NCBI RefSeq assembly: GCF_028554725.1
Contig: NC_071671.1
Span: forward strand, 62,173,001 to 62,237,000
Direction: 5' to 3'
DNA: 64,000 bases
From: Zeugodacus cucurbitae
Taxonomy: Eukaryota; Arthropoda; Insecta; Diptera; Tephritidae
In this document: one piece after another, positions 24,481-38,100 of the stretch
Layout of the letters: every line of letters starts with the position of its first letter
Numbering within the stretch: the first letter of the stretch is position 1
The notes under the pieces: generated by a model
What the model was told of the DNA's origin: nothing
The model's input: only the letters and a program-made list of their open reading frames with translations
The model's database searches: none
Made by a program: the position numbers and the translations under genes

Positions 24481-27400
24481 ATTATTAATTTTTAATTATT
24501 TAAATATATGCTAACCCAGTAGCGAAGTGAACTAATCCGAAACTGGTTCGTCAATTGTCATAACACCTTCTTTGTATGTTTGTTTTAGAGCTTCGAACTG
24601 ATGAGACCCCTCTACAATCGACAATGACAACTTAGAAATGACAACTAGTAGATTAGCCCGCAGGCATAACAGAATAGGCTAACAGAGCATAATGTCGTTT
24701 CTGAGGTTTTGGTTGATTTAGTAGTGAAATAAAATTTACCCTTTTTGGTACAAATCGAGAAAAAGGTTTCAAATTCAAACCAGAAATTAGTTCCAGTTAG
24801 TTGACTAAACATTGAACTAAAACTTGACTCCGAGATGTAGGCAACCTGGCGTTAAACTGGATTAATCCAACACATGTAACTCTCATGACCCAAATAACAA
24901 CAATAACATCCCAATTCTGAGACAACTCGGAGTTTTTTGTGGACGAGATTTTTGAAAGCAGTTTCGGATAATTGATTGGGCTTCGACAACACAAATAAAG
25001 GTATATTCTTGATTCACACTAATTATGTTCAAAGCTGATAGAACTTATTACAGGATACAGTTCATGAGATATGTTTTGATACCATGAAATCTTTTCAGGA
25101 TCTCCATGTAGAAACATTGTTATAGGGTGGACCCTTTATTAAGTGTTAATAAAGAAAGTGTTTTTATTCAAGATGATTTAACAAAGAGAAAGTTTAGTCA
25201 CAGTAAGACCTACTCATACAAAATACCTCGAAGGTTTGACAAGCTTATAATGAGAAAAAAGTAGTCAACAGATACAATATATAGAGTCATTTTAAACATT
25301 GATTCAAAGAGAGAGGAAGAGGCAGCAGAGATTTTGGGAAAGAGAGAAATGGCTAAAGACACTACACTGAGAGGAAATACCATGAGTTTAAAATACATGC
25401 TGAAAATTTCGTATAATATAAAATAATAGCATTAAAAGCAAACAAAAATTAAACACGAATTGTCAGCACTCAAAGTATAGAGTTACACACGTATCCAAAT
25501 ATTATAAATAATTACAAAAAGGTCACATCTACTTCATTAAAACAGTATTCGCACACAGTAATATCAATTTCCTTCGAATTTGGCATTTTATTTTCAAATT
25601 AATTTCCCATCATTCCACAGAACTCAAGTTGCATTATATGCTTACAATGAATTGTCAATTAAGTTGAATATCATAAAAGCGAATTGTCTCAAAATATTTG
25701 CGTTCAAGTGATGTTGACACGCTCTAGTGCATTTAAATTGCACTGTGGCATGCGGCATGAGGTTCGAAGAAGCAGCCAGTTGAACTGAAAATTTCGTTCA
25801 AGGCCAAAGCTTTCGAGCGCATGTTGCTGATAATAAATAAACACTAGTTTGCCGAATTCATTTTGTGGTTGCTGCGTTACAATTGGCCTTGAGCTCGAAT
25901 ATTTTTGCAAATGCTGGACAAGCGTTCAATTAAATTTCGTAAGTGTAAATAAATTGCATATATAAAGAATGTCAACGAGTACTTAAGTATGTACATATGT
26001 GTTTGCTTACATGAAAGTGTTTATTTTGTTATAATATGAATTCTGAAGTAATAGCTTCTGGCCACAAAAGTAAATAAAGCTCAAGTTTGTAATAAATATT
26101 AATGTGATGAATTGAATTATTGATTAAGCTGTTGGATGGCAAATTGGGAAATATGTTTTAAATACATGAATTTATTTACGTTTCGTCGAGAATAATCTCT
26201 AAATTGTTAACGAGACGATTTTCGAGCATCATATAATAAATAATTTCGATGATCGATTGGCTCAAATATGCGAAGTATATTTTTTAATACTATAGAAGAA
26301 CGTCTGAATACTTTCTTCGACGGATGGAGTCCTTAAGAGCACAACATATACATTTTTTGCTTTGAAGGGAAAATTAGATCAGTTGATGAGCGCACCGACA
26401 CGTATAAGAAAATAAGAGTGAGATGTCCGTCAGTCAAGACTGGAAAAGTCTAAAAATGAAGAAACCCGGGACAAGATACATAAGCCCATTATATTATGGC
26501 TGATTAAAGAGATGAACTGTAAATACAAGAAGTCCGCTGTTTTAATTTAGGAGATATCATCATCACTTAATTCACTCGATTCGTTTTTTTCAGAGTTTGA
26601 TATTTAAACTTAGTTTAAGCTCAGGGTACAGGAGTAAAGTAATCGTCAACTTCCAGAGAAAAATACTTTAGTTGGCAGAAAATAATATAATTAATTTCAA
26701 AAAATTAAAAGCCAAAAAAATAGATTGACCTAACACGCTGTAACGATACCAAAATCGATAGAACCGAATCGCATTTCGTTTGAACTTTTTTGAAACTTTT
26801 AATTATTAAATTGTCTTTAAACCATCAAGATACTTATAGCCAGCATTAAAATGTGCTTAACTGCCAAACAGACCTCGTTAGTCATTCAATTAAAAAGCAC
26901 TTTCAGGAAGCAAAGGATAACAAGAAAAACAAGCTGATTTATCCTAGCAACTCTCATACATATTCATACAAATATACATATGTATGTCCACATAATTTAT
27001 CACCATTCTTTTAAGCTTACAATGCAAGTACTACACGCTCATCTATCTTGAATAAAAGAATTTGTTAAAATTTAAATTAAATTGTCAAAAGAAACTGCAA
27101 AGATGCAAATAGAAAATTGTCATAAATAATAAACACAAATCATACAAGAAACAGACACACACACAAGAAAATAGACAAATGCTGAATAGGATGCTGAAAT
27201 AAACACATATACAAGCGATTTTAGTGAATTCCACATGAGTTTGCTTTGTGTGCGAATTCAGAGAAATAAGACAAACGAAGTGTGTAAAATGTCAACTTAT
27301 TCTTGACTGTAAAGAAAACAAAAGCTGAGCAAGCAAAGCTAAATTTAATGTATAAATTATTATACATAGTAAATGGTCATTTGAAGAAACCTTTTAGGTC

Positions 27401-27932
27401 ATATATGTTTAAATGCTAAGTCAGCAAATATTGGCCGAAAGCTACAGTGGTTTAGCCAGCTACTTTTTAGCTTTCCTAGTTAGTAAGTTAGCATCTATTA
27501 GAGTAATAACGTTTGACCTGTTTATACTCTAATAATATCTTATTAATTTCATCATCTCAAAAAAATCGAGTTAAACGCTGGCATCCTAACAGATGACTAC
27601 TGCCCAGGGAATACGTGACGGGACTCTAACTGTTATCGCTAAGGACCATAACTGATCTATGCGAGTAAGTATCAGACAAACCTAACCTAACCTAATATCT
27701 TAATAGCTATAATCTATGTACAATGGATCATTTGGGCTTCCTTTTCGACGCATAAATCTGACGAAGTTGTCGATATTTTCATACAATTCTCTCAACGAGA
27801 TCTTATAAATGGCATAATGAAGATTAGTAAAGGCTGGAAATTATTTTTTAGCAGGTTGGATACAGTTTAATTACAAATGTCTGGCTGAGAGATCGGTCTC
27901 ATATTCGCCCTTGGAGTTTAAAAAAACAAATA
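24481..27932. other. non-coding stretch
   Basis: AT-rich DNA without supported genes. A CCTAACCTAACCTAA run near 27682 is too short to mean anything. Confidence 0.5.
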
Positions 27933-28826
27933 CTAGGAAGGGGCATATTTGGATGTAATATTTTTGGGGAAGTGGGCGTGACCCCGCCCCCAAATCGGTT
28001 ATTTGTATGTATCTCGCAAACCAATAAAGCTATATAAACCAAACTTTCTGCAGTCGGTTCTCTTAGGTACCCCACCACACACTATGAAAATAATTGAAAT
28101 CGGATCATAACCTCCCATACAAAGGTTAGGTTGAAAATGACTAAAAGTGGGATAACTCCCTAACGAAAAACGTCAGAAACATTAAATTTTACAGAAGAAA
28201 TAGCAGAAGGAAGCTGCACTCATATTTTTTTACAAAATGGAAAATGGGTGTGGCATCGCCCACTTATGGGTCAAAAACAATATCTCAGGAACTACTCGAC
28301 AGATTTCACTGATATTCGGTATATAAAATTTTCTTGACACCCTAATAACACGTGTGGAAAATGGACGAAATCGGTTCACAACCACGACAACTTCACATAT
28401 AACTCATTTTTGAATTCCATCTTATTCCTTCACTTTATAATATACACATAAGAAACCAATTAAGATAGCAAAATCAAACTTTACACATATACTGTATATG
28501 ATCTGTGGCATCACTTGTGAAAAATTTGTTGAAATCGGACTATAACTTTTCAATGCCCCGGATATCGAATATGAAGAACTCAGTGCCCCATGGTAACTTT
28601 TCACCGAAAATTTCGATAAATCTCTCAGGTATATTAATTTAATTCAGAGGAAATATTTTTATTCTAATAGTGTGTCTCTGTACCAGAAAAGATTAAAATC
28701 GGGTCATAACTTTCCTTATATATGAATATATGAGAATACCTAATTATAGGATTTTCAAAAGTAGCAATAAATTGCGAGAGTATAAAATGTTCGCTTGCAC
28801 CCGAACTTAGCCTTTCCTTACTTGTT
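27933..28826 (+). repeat. dispersed repeat family, 5'-truncated copy
   Basis: Begins inside the family at GGAAGGGGCATATTTGG and runs to the normal 3' terminus (AATTGCGAGAGTATAAAATG ... TTACTTGTT). Confidence 0.85.
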
Positions 28827-31185
28827 TAAAATAACTTTCTTATCTATATTTATTTATATAGTTCACTTTGTTTAAAAATAAAACATTTATTTTTATGTTT
28901 TTGAACACTTTTTGTACAACCACTTTAGAATAATTTTTTTCGCGAAACCGATTTTGATAATTCCACTCTGCGGAGAACGCATACTGAATGAATACGTGCA
29001 CAGCTCATAACAGAAAATGTAACTGTAAGCTTGCACAACATATAATAATCGAAAAAACCGCTGGTGCCTATTGGCAACATTGGGTATGAAAGGGTTAATA
29101 AGGATCAGGTTAATAATAAGTAAATATCATTGCTCTTCATCCTTGAAAACGAGGGATGTGTATACAAATTACTGAAAATGTCCATCCTAGTGATCGATTA
29201 GGCCATGCGGGGCCCTCAACTAAGGGTTGAAATGTTAAAACGTCAATGTCGGGACCTATGTGGTAATCATATTGTTGCCGAAATCGGTGAGAGTACAGAA
29301 GTTCGATAAATTTTCTACTTATTAGAAGAAAAGGCCCTGAGAACTCTGTGGATCCAACAAGCAAAAAGATAAACATTGGATACTAGCCTAGAAAGAGTAG
29401 ATAATTAATTTTATGCACTCATAATGCTTGTAAAATTCAGATCTCAAGCTGGAAGGATCTCATCTCTGAGGTACCGTACATGAAAGAGTTTAAGAAGGAA
29501 ATTTTATTATTTTGCATTGCTAGAAATAAATATCTCAAAAATGTGGTGTGCAAGAGCTCCAATGAAAGTAGTAGGAGAGAGAGATAAAACTTAAAAAATA
29601 TTTTTTTTCTACTTTTATAATAGTCGTAGTAGTGAGATCGTTGAAGGGTTTCGACAAATCAAAAGCTTTCTTAAATTTTCAGAACAGTACGAGACAATCC
29701 GTTAGTCAGTTACATTTATATAAAAACGACTCTTCCATATCCATCTGCTACAACCAACTATTATTGTTGCTATTGTTTTTGTTTTACAAGTATGTCCACA
29801 CCGGCTGTTGTTACTACTGTTGCACTAATAATGCTTAGAATTACACTTGTGGTCATTCAGCAGGAAACCAACAAAGGCGACAACAACACTATAATACATG
29901 CAAGAGAAAGACACACACACTCGTACATATCTCTATAATATTTGTAATTATATGTGTGCAGGGTATATTTGTCGTCCGGTAGATAATAATGCATGCGTAA
30001 ATAAGTGTGGTTGTATGTGTGTTGTTTAAAGTTGTGCTTACAAGCGAGTAATCCTTTGAAAATTTATACACTCACACACATGTTTGTATGTGTATGTGTG
30101 CGCGATGGAACACAACTATTAAGATTTCCAGAGGCATAAATAAATGCAGAGCATAAATGTAAGACAAAACAATAGCAAGGATATGTTAGGTATGCTTTAA
30201 TATGCACACATCCTGCCGTAAGCAGCATCCTGTATCATTATTACTCCGAATTTGTATATAGTATAATGCATACATATGGAAGTTTATATATGCTATAAGA
30301 ATAGTTGGACGCTGTGTAAACGGTAGCTTGGCCAGTATCATATTCTCTTTTGCCGATATATGTATAGATGTTGTATGTATATGCCATATGCATATGTATT
30401 AACACTGTTGCTTTGTTTACATCCTTGGTTGTTCTTGTTGGTGTTGTATTAGTTGTTATTACAATGCATTCGCAACAAAACTTCTCTTATAAGATTTCAA
30501 ATATTTGTATTCTTGTTGTTGTAATGTGATGCAGTTCCTGCTGGCTATCGCTTTGGAATATAATAGTTTATATATAACACATTATACATACATAGTACAC
30601 ATATATATACAAGTACATTTTATCTCGTCTTCCTTTTGCTTAGAGCCCCGGAAAAGTACAAATACATAAAATATTCGTATTTCAACTAATACTAACAACA
30701 TTTACAACATAATAAACAACTATAACAAATATTCAATTTTAGTTGCTTAGCTGGTCAGTAGCTTATACTCATACAAGAATGTACAAGCGACATAATATTA
30801 AACACATTCATATATATGTAAATACAATTAATACATATGTACATATGAAGATACCTGTAGTTGTGTCCATATTGATCTGAAAGCTTAGCCATTCTCGTAA
30901 ACTCAGTATACTAATGAGATCTTGATAATTGGTGCTTTCAATTAATTCATTAAATACATATGTATGTACAAATGCATGCATTTGAAGTATACAATTAACT
31001 AATGTACAATGTTAAATGGTAGTTTAGTAGTATATTAAATTGATATTCAGACATTGGAAAGCAAAATTCATTAATTTATAATATACAAATAATAAATAAT
31101 TTAACTAACCGAACTAATAGCGCTTTTAGACAGCCAAATTAATTAAACAATTCAAATTTTTATTGAGAAACTATTTTTAGCCTTT
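28827..31185. other. non-coding stretch
   Basis: AT-rich DNA with TATATG, ACACAC and TTGTTGTT patches. No gene supported. Confidence 0.5.
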
Positions 31186-31855
31186 TTTATACTCTCTATA
31201 TATGTTTTTTGGTTGTAATTTTTTTGGTGAAATGGGCGTGACCCCACACCCAAAATAGGTTTTTTGTACATGTCTCGCAAACCAATAGAGCTATATAAAC
31301 CAAACTTTCTGCAGTCGTTTTTTTAGTCACTTCTTAATACAGTCCAAAAATGAAAGAAATCGGATAATATCCACGCCCACCTCCCATACAAAAGTTAGGT
31401 TGAAAATTACTAAAAGAGGGTTAACTCACTAAAGAAAAACGTCAGAAACACTAAATTTCACATAAGAAAAGGTAGATGGAAGCTGCACTCAGATTTTTTT
31501 ACAAAATGGAAAATGGGCGTGGCGTCGCCCACTTATGGGTCAAAAACCATATCTCAGGAACTACTCGACCGATTTCAATGAAACTTGGTTTGTAATAGTT
31601 TTCTTACATCCCAATGATATGTTGTGAAAATAGGCCAAATCGCTTACCAACCACGCCTACTTCCTATATACCAGAACTTTGAAGGCAGTCTGAATCGTTT
31701 ACTTTACAATATATAAAGTAAGTACTAGTGAAGATATTGGTGCAGAACTTTGCACAAATACTATGTTTATAGTGTGGCAGCCCCATTCTAAGTATCGTCG
31801 AAATCGTACCATAGGTTTTGAGGACCTCGGTGCTTCTAACCTAATATTATGGTAA
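31186..31855 (+). repeat. dispersed repeat family, internal fragment
   Basis: A few terminal bases (TTTTTATACTCTC) are fused to the interior (GGTGAAATGGGCGTGACC onward). It stops near CTAATATTATGG, before the 3' terminus. Confidence 0.8.
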
Positions 31856-32447
31856 ATTTCATCAGCTTATTGCTCTTTTTTCTCAGTACTCGCAAACAAA
31901 GAACGGATATATAATTACAAATACGGTCTTTGTCGCAGAGTTACATTTGATATCTAAGTCGATTAAAATTCAGTTAAAAGTAAATGTAGATTTTATTTTG
32001 TATGGTAAATCGATCTTAATAAGCGTTTTAATCGAGCAGATGCCGGTTAATTGATCAATTAGCTCCTGTCTAAAAACGCTATAACCATCATCACATATGG
32101 TATCATCACATGTGGTATGCGACTTTGAACGCAGATCCGATACTATGTTCAATAAAATGTTCAGCTCGTTGCTCAGTGATCTCAGATTTTCCAAAGAATC
32201 GCATATTAAATATTTGGTAGTCTGAAAGGTTTGACTAGTTCGAAAATATGTTCGATAGACTCAACATTCCAATCAGTAGTCCAGAAAGTAAGTAGCTCAG
32301 AAAGTAACCCACAGTGAATTTTGACCTGTTAGATACCCCAATATTTCTTATTAGAAATATTATTCCTTATACCGTATTAACTCTGATGAAATATAATAAG
32401 GCCAACCTATGCTAATTCACATAATACCTTTTCTATTACGAAAGTAC
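31856..32447. other. non-coding stretch with a block shared with the receptor cluster
   Basis: Holds a 74-codon minus-strand open frame (32194-31970) with no recognised domain, containing a tandem 15-base duplication (TTCDDTICDD). Its end overlaps a block of about 60 bases that recurs just downstream of the second receptor. I do not call a gene. Confidence 0.35.
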
Positions 32448-33030
32448 CTGGAAATCCAACGCAGAATCACTCTTCCCAACAGGTGCTACTATGGACTAAG
32501 TAGGCAATTGAAAAGTAAAGTCCTCTCTCGACGAACAAAAACCAAACTCTACAAGTCTCTCATCATTTCCGTCCTACTTTACGGTGCAGAGGCGTGGACG
32601 ATAACAACATCCGATGAGACGGCACTAGGAGTTTTCGAGAGAAAGGTTTTGCGGAAGATTTATGGTCCCTTAAACATTGGCAACGGTGAATACCGCAGAC
32701 GACGGAACGATGAGCTGTATGTGTTATTCGACGACTTAGACATAGTCCAGCGAATAAAAAAACAGCGGCTACGCTGGCTAGGTCATGTTGTTCGAATGGA
32801 TGAAAGTGCTCCAACTCTGAAAGTATTCGATGCAGTAACCGCTGGTGGAAGCCGAGGAAGGGGGAGACCTCCACTCCGATGAAAGGACCAGGTGGAGAGG
32901 GACCTGGCTTCGCTTGGTATAACCAATTGCCGCCAAACTGCCAGCAGGAGGGATACGTGGCGCGCTGTTTTGGACTCGGCTATAACCGCGTAATCGGTGT
33001 CTACACCAGTCAAGAAGAAGAAGAAGAAGG
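32448..33030 (+). pseudogene. non-LTR retrotransposon reverse-transcriptase remnant
   Basis: C-terminal part of a non-LTR (RTE/CR1-like) polymerase: RITLPNRCYYGLSRQLKSK, KLYKSLIISVLLYGAEAW, KVLRKIYGP, QRLRWLGHVVRMD, then the tail DLASLGITNC. A TGA at 32880-32882 replaces the Trp codon seen in the copy at 60990, interrupting PPLRWKDQ. It is 5'-truncated and followed by (GAA)n, as expected for target-primed insertion. Not functional. Confidence 0.8.
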
Positions 33031-33377
33031 TTATAGTCCGACTCAGGAAGTGAACCAAATAGTCATAGCAATAAATTGTGAAGAACAAAATCTACAAAAT
33101 AACTAATGTTATATTCACCATCCTAGAGCTATCCAACTAGTGAAAAAAATATCTTTGGTCTGGAATATTAGCGGCATAAGGTTTCTTCTCAGAAAGCACT
33201 ACTGATATAATCCCTGTTCTGAGATAATATAAATTAGAACATTTTTTAGTTCAGTTTAATGACAATTTTTTTTGAAAACATAGTCTCTGCTGAGGTCTTT
33301 TAGGTATAACAATAAAGCAAAAAAAGTAAGGGGCCTGATATTGACAATGTATTTTCGGGCTATACATTTATTATATA
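33031..33377. other. non-coding gap before the retroelement
   Basis: AT-rich, nothing recognised. Ends at TATA (33374-33377), the target site of the LTR element. Confidence 0.6.
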
Positions 33378-33729
33378 AGTAAATAGAAATGAAACGTTTA
33401 TATTTTTTTAACTTTATTTATTTCCCTACCAAGTAGGGCAGCCGTTCCCGACGATTGAGCACTTAAGACTAATTTTTCGGTGTCTGCACCTAAATGCCTA
33501 ACACCTACCAAAACTTACTTAGCCAAAGCCTCACGTGGATTGCCTCATGATCTAATTGCTGATTTGGCAATTCCCACGATGTGGACTGCTGGTGTTGACT
33601 GCTGGTGTTGTTTACCACTGGCTAAGGTTTCTGACTGTCTGCAACTTGAGCCGCGCGTGTTGTTATTATGTGCGCTTCAATCACAGTCATAGCTGCACTT
33701 GTGTAGCGCTTTATTGTGATATGTTAACT
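33378..33729 (-). repeat. 3' LTR of the retroelement
   Basis: 352 bases, matching the LTR at 40166-40517. The env stop codon lies inside it (33711-33713). Confidence 0.95.
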
Positions 33730-35172
33730 ACTCCCCCGCTAGAAGTGGAGACGTCCACGGATTCCTTAAGAACGTTGCCCAATATTGCAATATTAACTTT
33801 GCGTTTTCGGCGCTTGTTGACTATATGCGCTAATACGACAATAACAACAAGGGCAACTGTAGCTGCGTAAACTATGAGACACTGTGATGTTTGTGTTTTC
33901 ACAAGTCCTCTCAATGATACGATATGTCGCAGGTTTTTTTGGTTAATCTTGTGCAGGTACGGAAGCGATAGGAATGTTGTATGATTAGTCAGGTTCAAAA
34001 ATTGTGCAGGAGCGGCTTCTGGATAAGCGCGTACCATCTTCCGCCAGTTAGTGTAAGTAGTGCCATTAATAGTAACATTTTCTGTAAATTTTACTACAAA
34101 CGTTCCATTCAAAATCATTGGATGTGAATTTCCTTCACAAACTTCCACCAATTTATCGTTTATGACTATTAAGCCGTCGTCGATTTCTTCTATCGATTCA
34201 ATGTGATCCGCGGAAATGGTCTGACAGCTTGTGGGCTGTTGGCTTAGTAAGTTTAGAACGCAAGAACTATTTCTATTTGATATTTCACAAAATGTAGTTG
34301 ATACAGAATTTTTACAATTAATAAGCTCTTGATATCTATTATTACATTTAGAGACAATACTAGTTTCTAACATAATTACTTTACAATTTTTTATTACAGG
34401 CTTTATTCTGATTTTTTTACAAATTTGTTCCACTATTGGATATTTAATTATAAAATAAATGTTGTCATAATTTTGCAAAATTTTTAATTTAGAGACTGTT
34501 AATAAATCGCTTATAGTTATGTTTGTAGAGTGCTCATTTGTTAACAATTTATTCACTTCATTACTATTTAACAAAATGGGATTAATTAACTGAACCTTAC
34601 CCAAAGTGACGGAATATATAGCTGATTCTATTTCATCTATCAATGCTCTGTTTCTAGTTGATATCAAGTCAAACAAATATTCAGTGTCTCGTTCGTGTTC
34701 TTTTGTTGTGCTAATTATTTTGTTTACGGTGTCAGTCAATTGATTTATTTTTACTTGGAGTTGGCTATTAATATATATCTGTTCGTCATTTGCTTCTAGT
34801 AAAGATTCTGTCCGTGTTTGAAGTTGATTGAAGTCGTCAAAATCAGGAGTTCCCGCTATATATTTGAGAGCGGTGCCTATAATATTAATGCTACGAGAAT
34901 GTCGGTGATGAATTCTTAATGAGTCCAATAGTCGTAATATGCGGTCTATGTCCAATTGTAATGTCTTCCTTATATGAGATTTTGGAAAGTTGTCGAGAAG
35001 GTCATGCGTTTGTTCGGCGATACTTTCATAGTCGGTTAAATTTAAGTGGTGAATTAAGTGTTTGTATTGGTGGTAAATGGCAACATCTCCCTCCGATACT
35101 GGTATATATATTGAATTGGTGTAATTAAAAATTTCCGACTGCGCAAATGCGGTCAGTGTCAGGATCAAGAGC
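33711..35172 (-). CDS. env: env, errantivirus-type envelope glycoprotein
   Basis: Open frame of 486 codons plus stop. It has no ATG at its start and instead opens directly after a strong splice acceptor (pyrimidine run then TTAG, 35173-35174), so env is probably made from a spliced RNA with its start codon in an upstream exon. Visible features in order: a hydrophobic signal-peptide-like stretch ending AFAQS; a furin-type RHSR site about residue 130 followed by a hydrophobic fusion-peptide-like segment (SINIIGTALKYIAG), as in insect retroviral and baculovirus F-type envelopes; several NxT/NxS sites; a transmembrane segment near residue 435 (VALVVIVVLAHIV); and a short basic cytoplasmic tail. 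No internal stop. The 3' end overlaps the polypurine tract and the LTR. Confidence 0.9.
33730..33740 (-). promoter_or_regulatory. polypurine tract
   Basis: AGCGGGGGAGT directly abuts the 3' LTR on the element's sense strand; it primes plus-strand DNA synthesis. It lies within env codons. Confidence 0.85.
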
Positions 35173-35190
35173 CTAATGAGAGAAAAAAAA

Positions 35191-38100
35191 TTACCTTAGA
35201 TTACTTTTATGGATTTTTTTGCCGTTAATTAGAACAGTTGTACCCAGATCCTTCTCTACTATTTTTTCAGTGTACAACTTGCTCAATTTGTTGCCCAATC
35301 TTCTGTTAGATTTTAGAAAAACTTTTTCACCTGGTTTAAAAATTTTAGTTTGCTTGTTTCTATTATTGTAATTAAGTTCAGAATTTTGTGCTTTTATCAA
35401 GCGATTTTTAATTTCATCCATGTATTCCGATGATGCGGAATGGATTACATCTATAGGTCGTTGCCCTGTTATTGAATGTATTGTCCTGTTATATTTGTAA
35501 GCTGCGAGAAGAATAAGGTCGTTTGTGTCGTTGAGACCCTGGCTAAGTTTAATACAACGACCAATCTCGGAAAGAGTTCCATGAAATCTTTCCACCTGTC
35601 CATTCGTTGTACTATGATGTGGGGGTGTCGTAAATATTGAAATATTAAAATGATCATAAAGTAAAGTTTTAATCGTTACAGAATTTAGCGACTTTTCATT
35701 GTCACAAACGAGACTTTTAGTGTCTTTGAAAAAGTTCATAATTCGTATTAAGGGTTCTTTGATGTCGATTATTGACCTTGATGGAATTGATTGAACTATT
35801 GAAAATTTGGAAAACTTATCTATACAAGTTAGATAATGTTTACTATCTGTGGAAAAAATATCCACATGCAGAATTTCACCGGGTTTATTAGGTATTGGGG
35901 TTTTTCCCATTTCAGGACTTGGTGGGTGACGTTGGTATTTTGCCTCTTGGCAAATCTTACAGTTGAGTATAATTTCTTTTAACATTTTTCGCATATTTGG
36001 GAAATAATAATCCCTTAATATTTGCGTAATGTTTTCTTTAAGTGACCGATGAGCTCTATTATGTTCTGTGTGAAGGATTTCTTTTTGATCATCCTCGTTA
36101 AAGATGTCAGTGACAAAAATTTTGGTGTGAACGAATTTCACAGCTGGAAAGGTTGTTTTAATTTTATGTTGAATTTTCCCTAACACAGACAAATCGCATA
36201 GCAAACCATTTGTAACATTAGGGTTTACAGAGCTCTTTAATAGGTCAATTACTTTGTCAACATTTTGAAAAAATATATGATGCCTGATTCGAGATTTAAA
36301 AAGAATTTTTGTTGTTTTTGAATTCGTATCCCCACTTTCGAGAATAATCTGGTTAAAAAATGAATTTATGGGATTTATCACGGTGGATATTACATCTGTG
36401 GATGAATTTTCGCTATGAACAGTTTCGTTGTCAGAATTAGACATATCATTGTTTTCTAAATTGTTTATATGTTGCCTGGATAATGCATCTGCGACAACAT
36501 TTTCCTTGCCGGGTTTGTAGTGGAATTTAGGGGAAAATTCTTCTACGAAGGCTCTCCAACGTTTCAATTTGGCGTTGGGGTTTTTATCAGAAATCGAGAA
36601 TGTAAGTGGCTGGTGATCTGTGAAGATATTAATGTTGTTTGCTCCATAGAGATAATTTCTGAGTTTCTGAAGAGCCCAAACGATCGCGAGGAGCTCCCTC
36701 TCATTTGTTGCATAGTTTTCTTCCGTTTGTGTTAAAGTTCGCGAAATCATAGTTATAGGTCTGCCACCCTGTGAGAGTACTGCCCCCAAGGCATGAGATG
36801 ACGCATCTGTGGTCAAATCGAAAGGCTTCTCGTAGTCAGGATATAGAAGAAGAATATCTTCTGAAGACAGAATAGCCTTGATTTTTTGGAACGCTTCATG
36901 AGCTTCTTTGTCAAATGTAATTTTTATATTCTTGGACATGTTGGTACTGATTGTTCCATTTTCACCCCGTAGATACCTTGTGAGAGGTTTCGCTATCGAT
37001 GCATAGTCTTTAATAAAGCGTCTGTAGTAGCTAGACAAACCTAAGAAAGAACGCAACGCGCGAAGTGTTTTCGGAACTTCATAGTCGACTATGTCTTTTA
37101 CCTTATCCTTTGAGGTCTTAATTCCGTCTTTTGAGACAACAAATCCTAGGAATTCAACGTCTGATTTAAAAAATTGGGTTTTTTCTAGGGAAACTCTCAT
37201 GTTAGCTGAATATAATTTTTCCAAGACTCGGCTGACGTCCTGTAAGTGTGTTTTGTAATCTTTGGAAAATACAATAATGTCATCTATATAAACGTGACAT
37301 GTATTTCCGATTTCCTCCCTTAGTACGTCATCAATTGCACGTTGAAATATGCTAGGACCATTTTTCAATCCAAATGGTAATCTGCAAAACTCGTATTTCC
37401 CGTTGTTCACGGAAAACGCAGTTTTTTCCCTATCTTTTTCTGCAAGCATAATCTGGTGAAATCCAGATTTCAGATCTAATGTGGTAAAAATTGATGATTT
37501 TCCTAGATTTGAAAGAATTACGGATGTATCGGGAATTGGATACTTGTCGTTTATAGTTTTTTCGTTTAACTTCTTAAAATCAATTACCATTCGTAATTTT
37601 CTTTTTCCTTCATCGTCTGTTCCTTTTTTATTAACAACCCATACAGGACTATTGTATGGCGAGCGAGATGGTCTAATGATTCCATCACGCAGAAGATCAT
37701 TAACCTCCTTGTTAACAAACTCAGAAGCTGCCATTGGATACGGGTATGATTTAGAATAAACTGGTTCATTGTTAACTGTTCTGACAGTTGCTACAATGTT
37801 TGTATTAAACGGTAAAGATTCATTTGGGTCAGAAAATACGGCAGCATATTTCGCTTTTAATCGTTCGATATCTCCTTTAACAATTACGCTATTAACATCG
37901 GTACAATGAAAATACATCAATTTTTCAGAACCCCCTGCATAAAATAAAATTCCTTTCTTAATATCTAACTTCGCATCGATTTTGCGTAGAAGGTCATAAC
38001 CAATGATACCATCAAATGTTTTAAGTGTTGGTAAAATAAAAAAATCAAAATTAGAATTGAAAATATTGACGGTGCATTTTTGGGTAATTTTATCCACACC

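Noticed and set aside
27682..27697. CCTAACCTAACCTAA resembling insect telomere repeat
   Set aside because: Only three units, and Diptera do not use TTAGG telomeres; chance or repeat debris.
33480..33692. 70-codon frame present twice, in both LTRs
   Set aside because: Antisense frame inside the LTR, duplicated because the LTRs are identical; not evidence of a gene.
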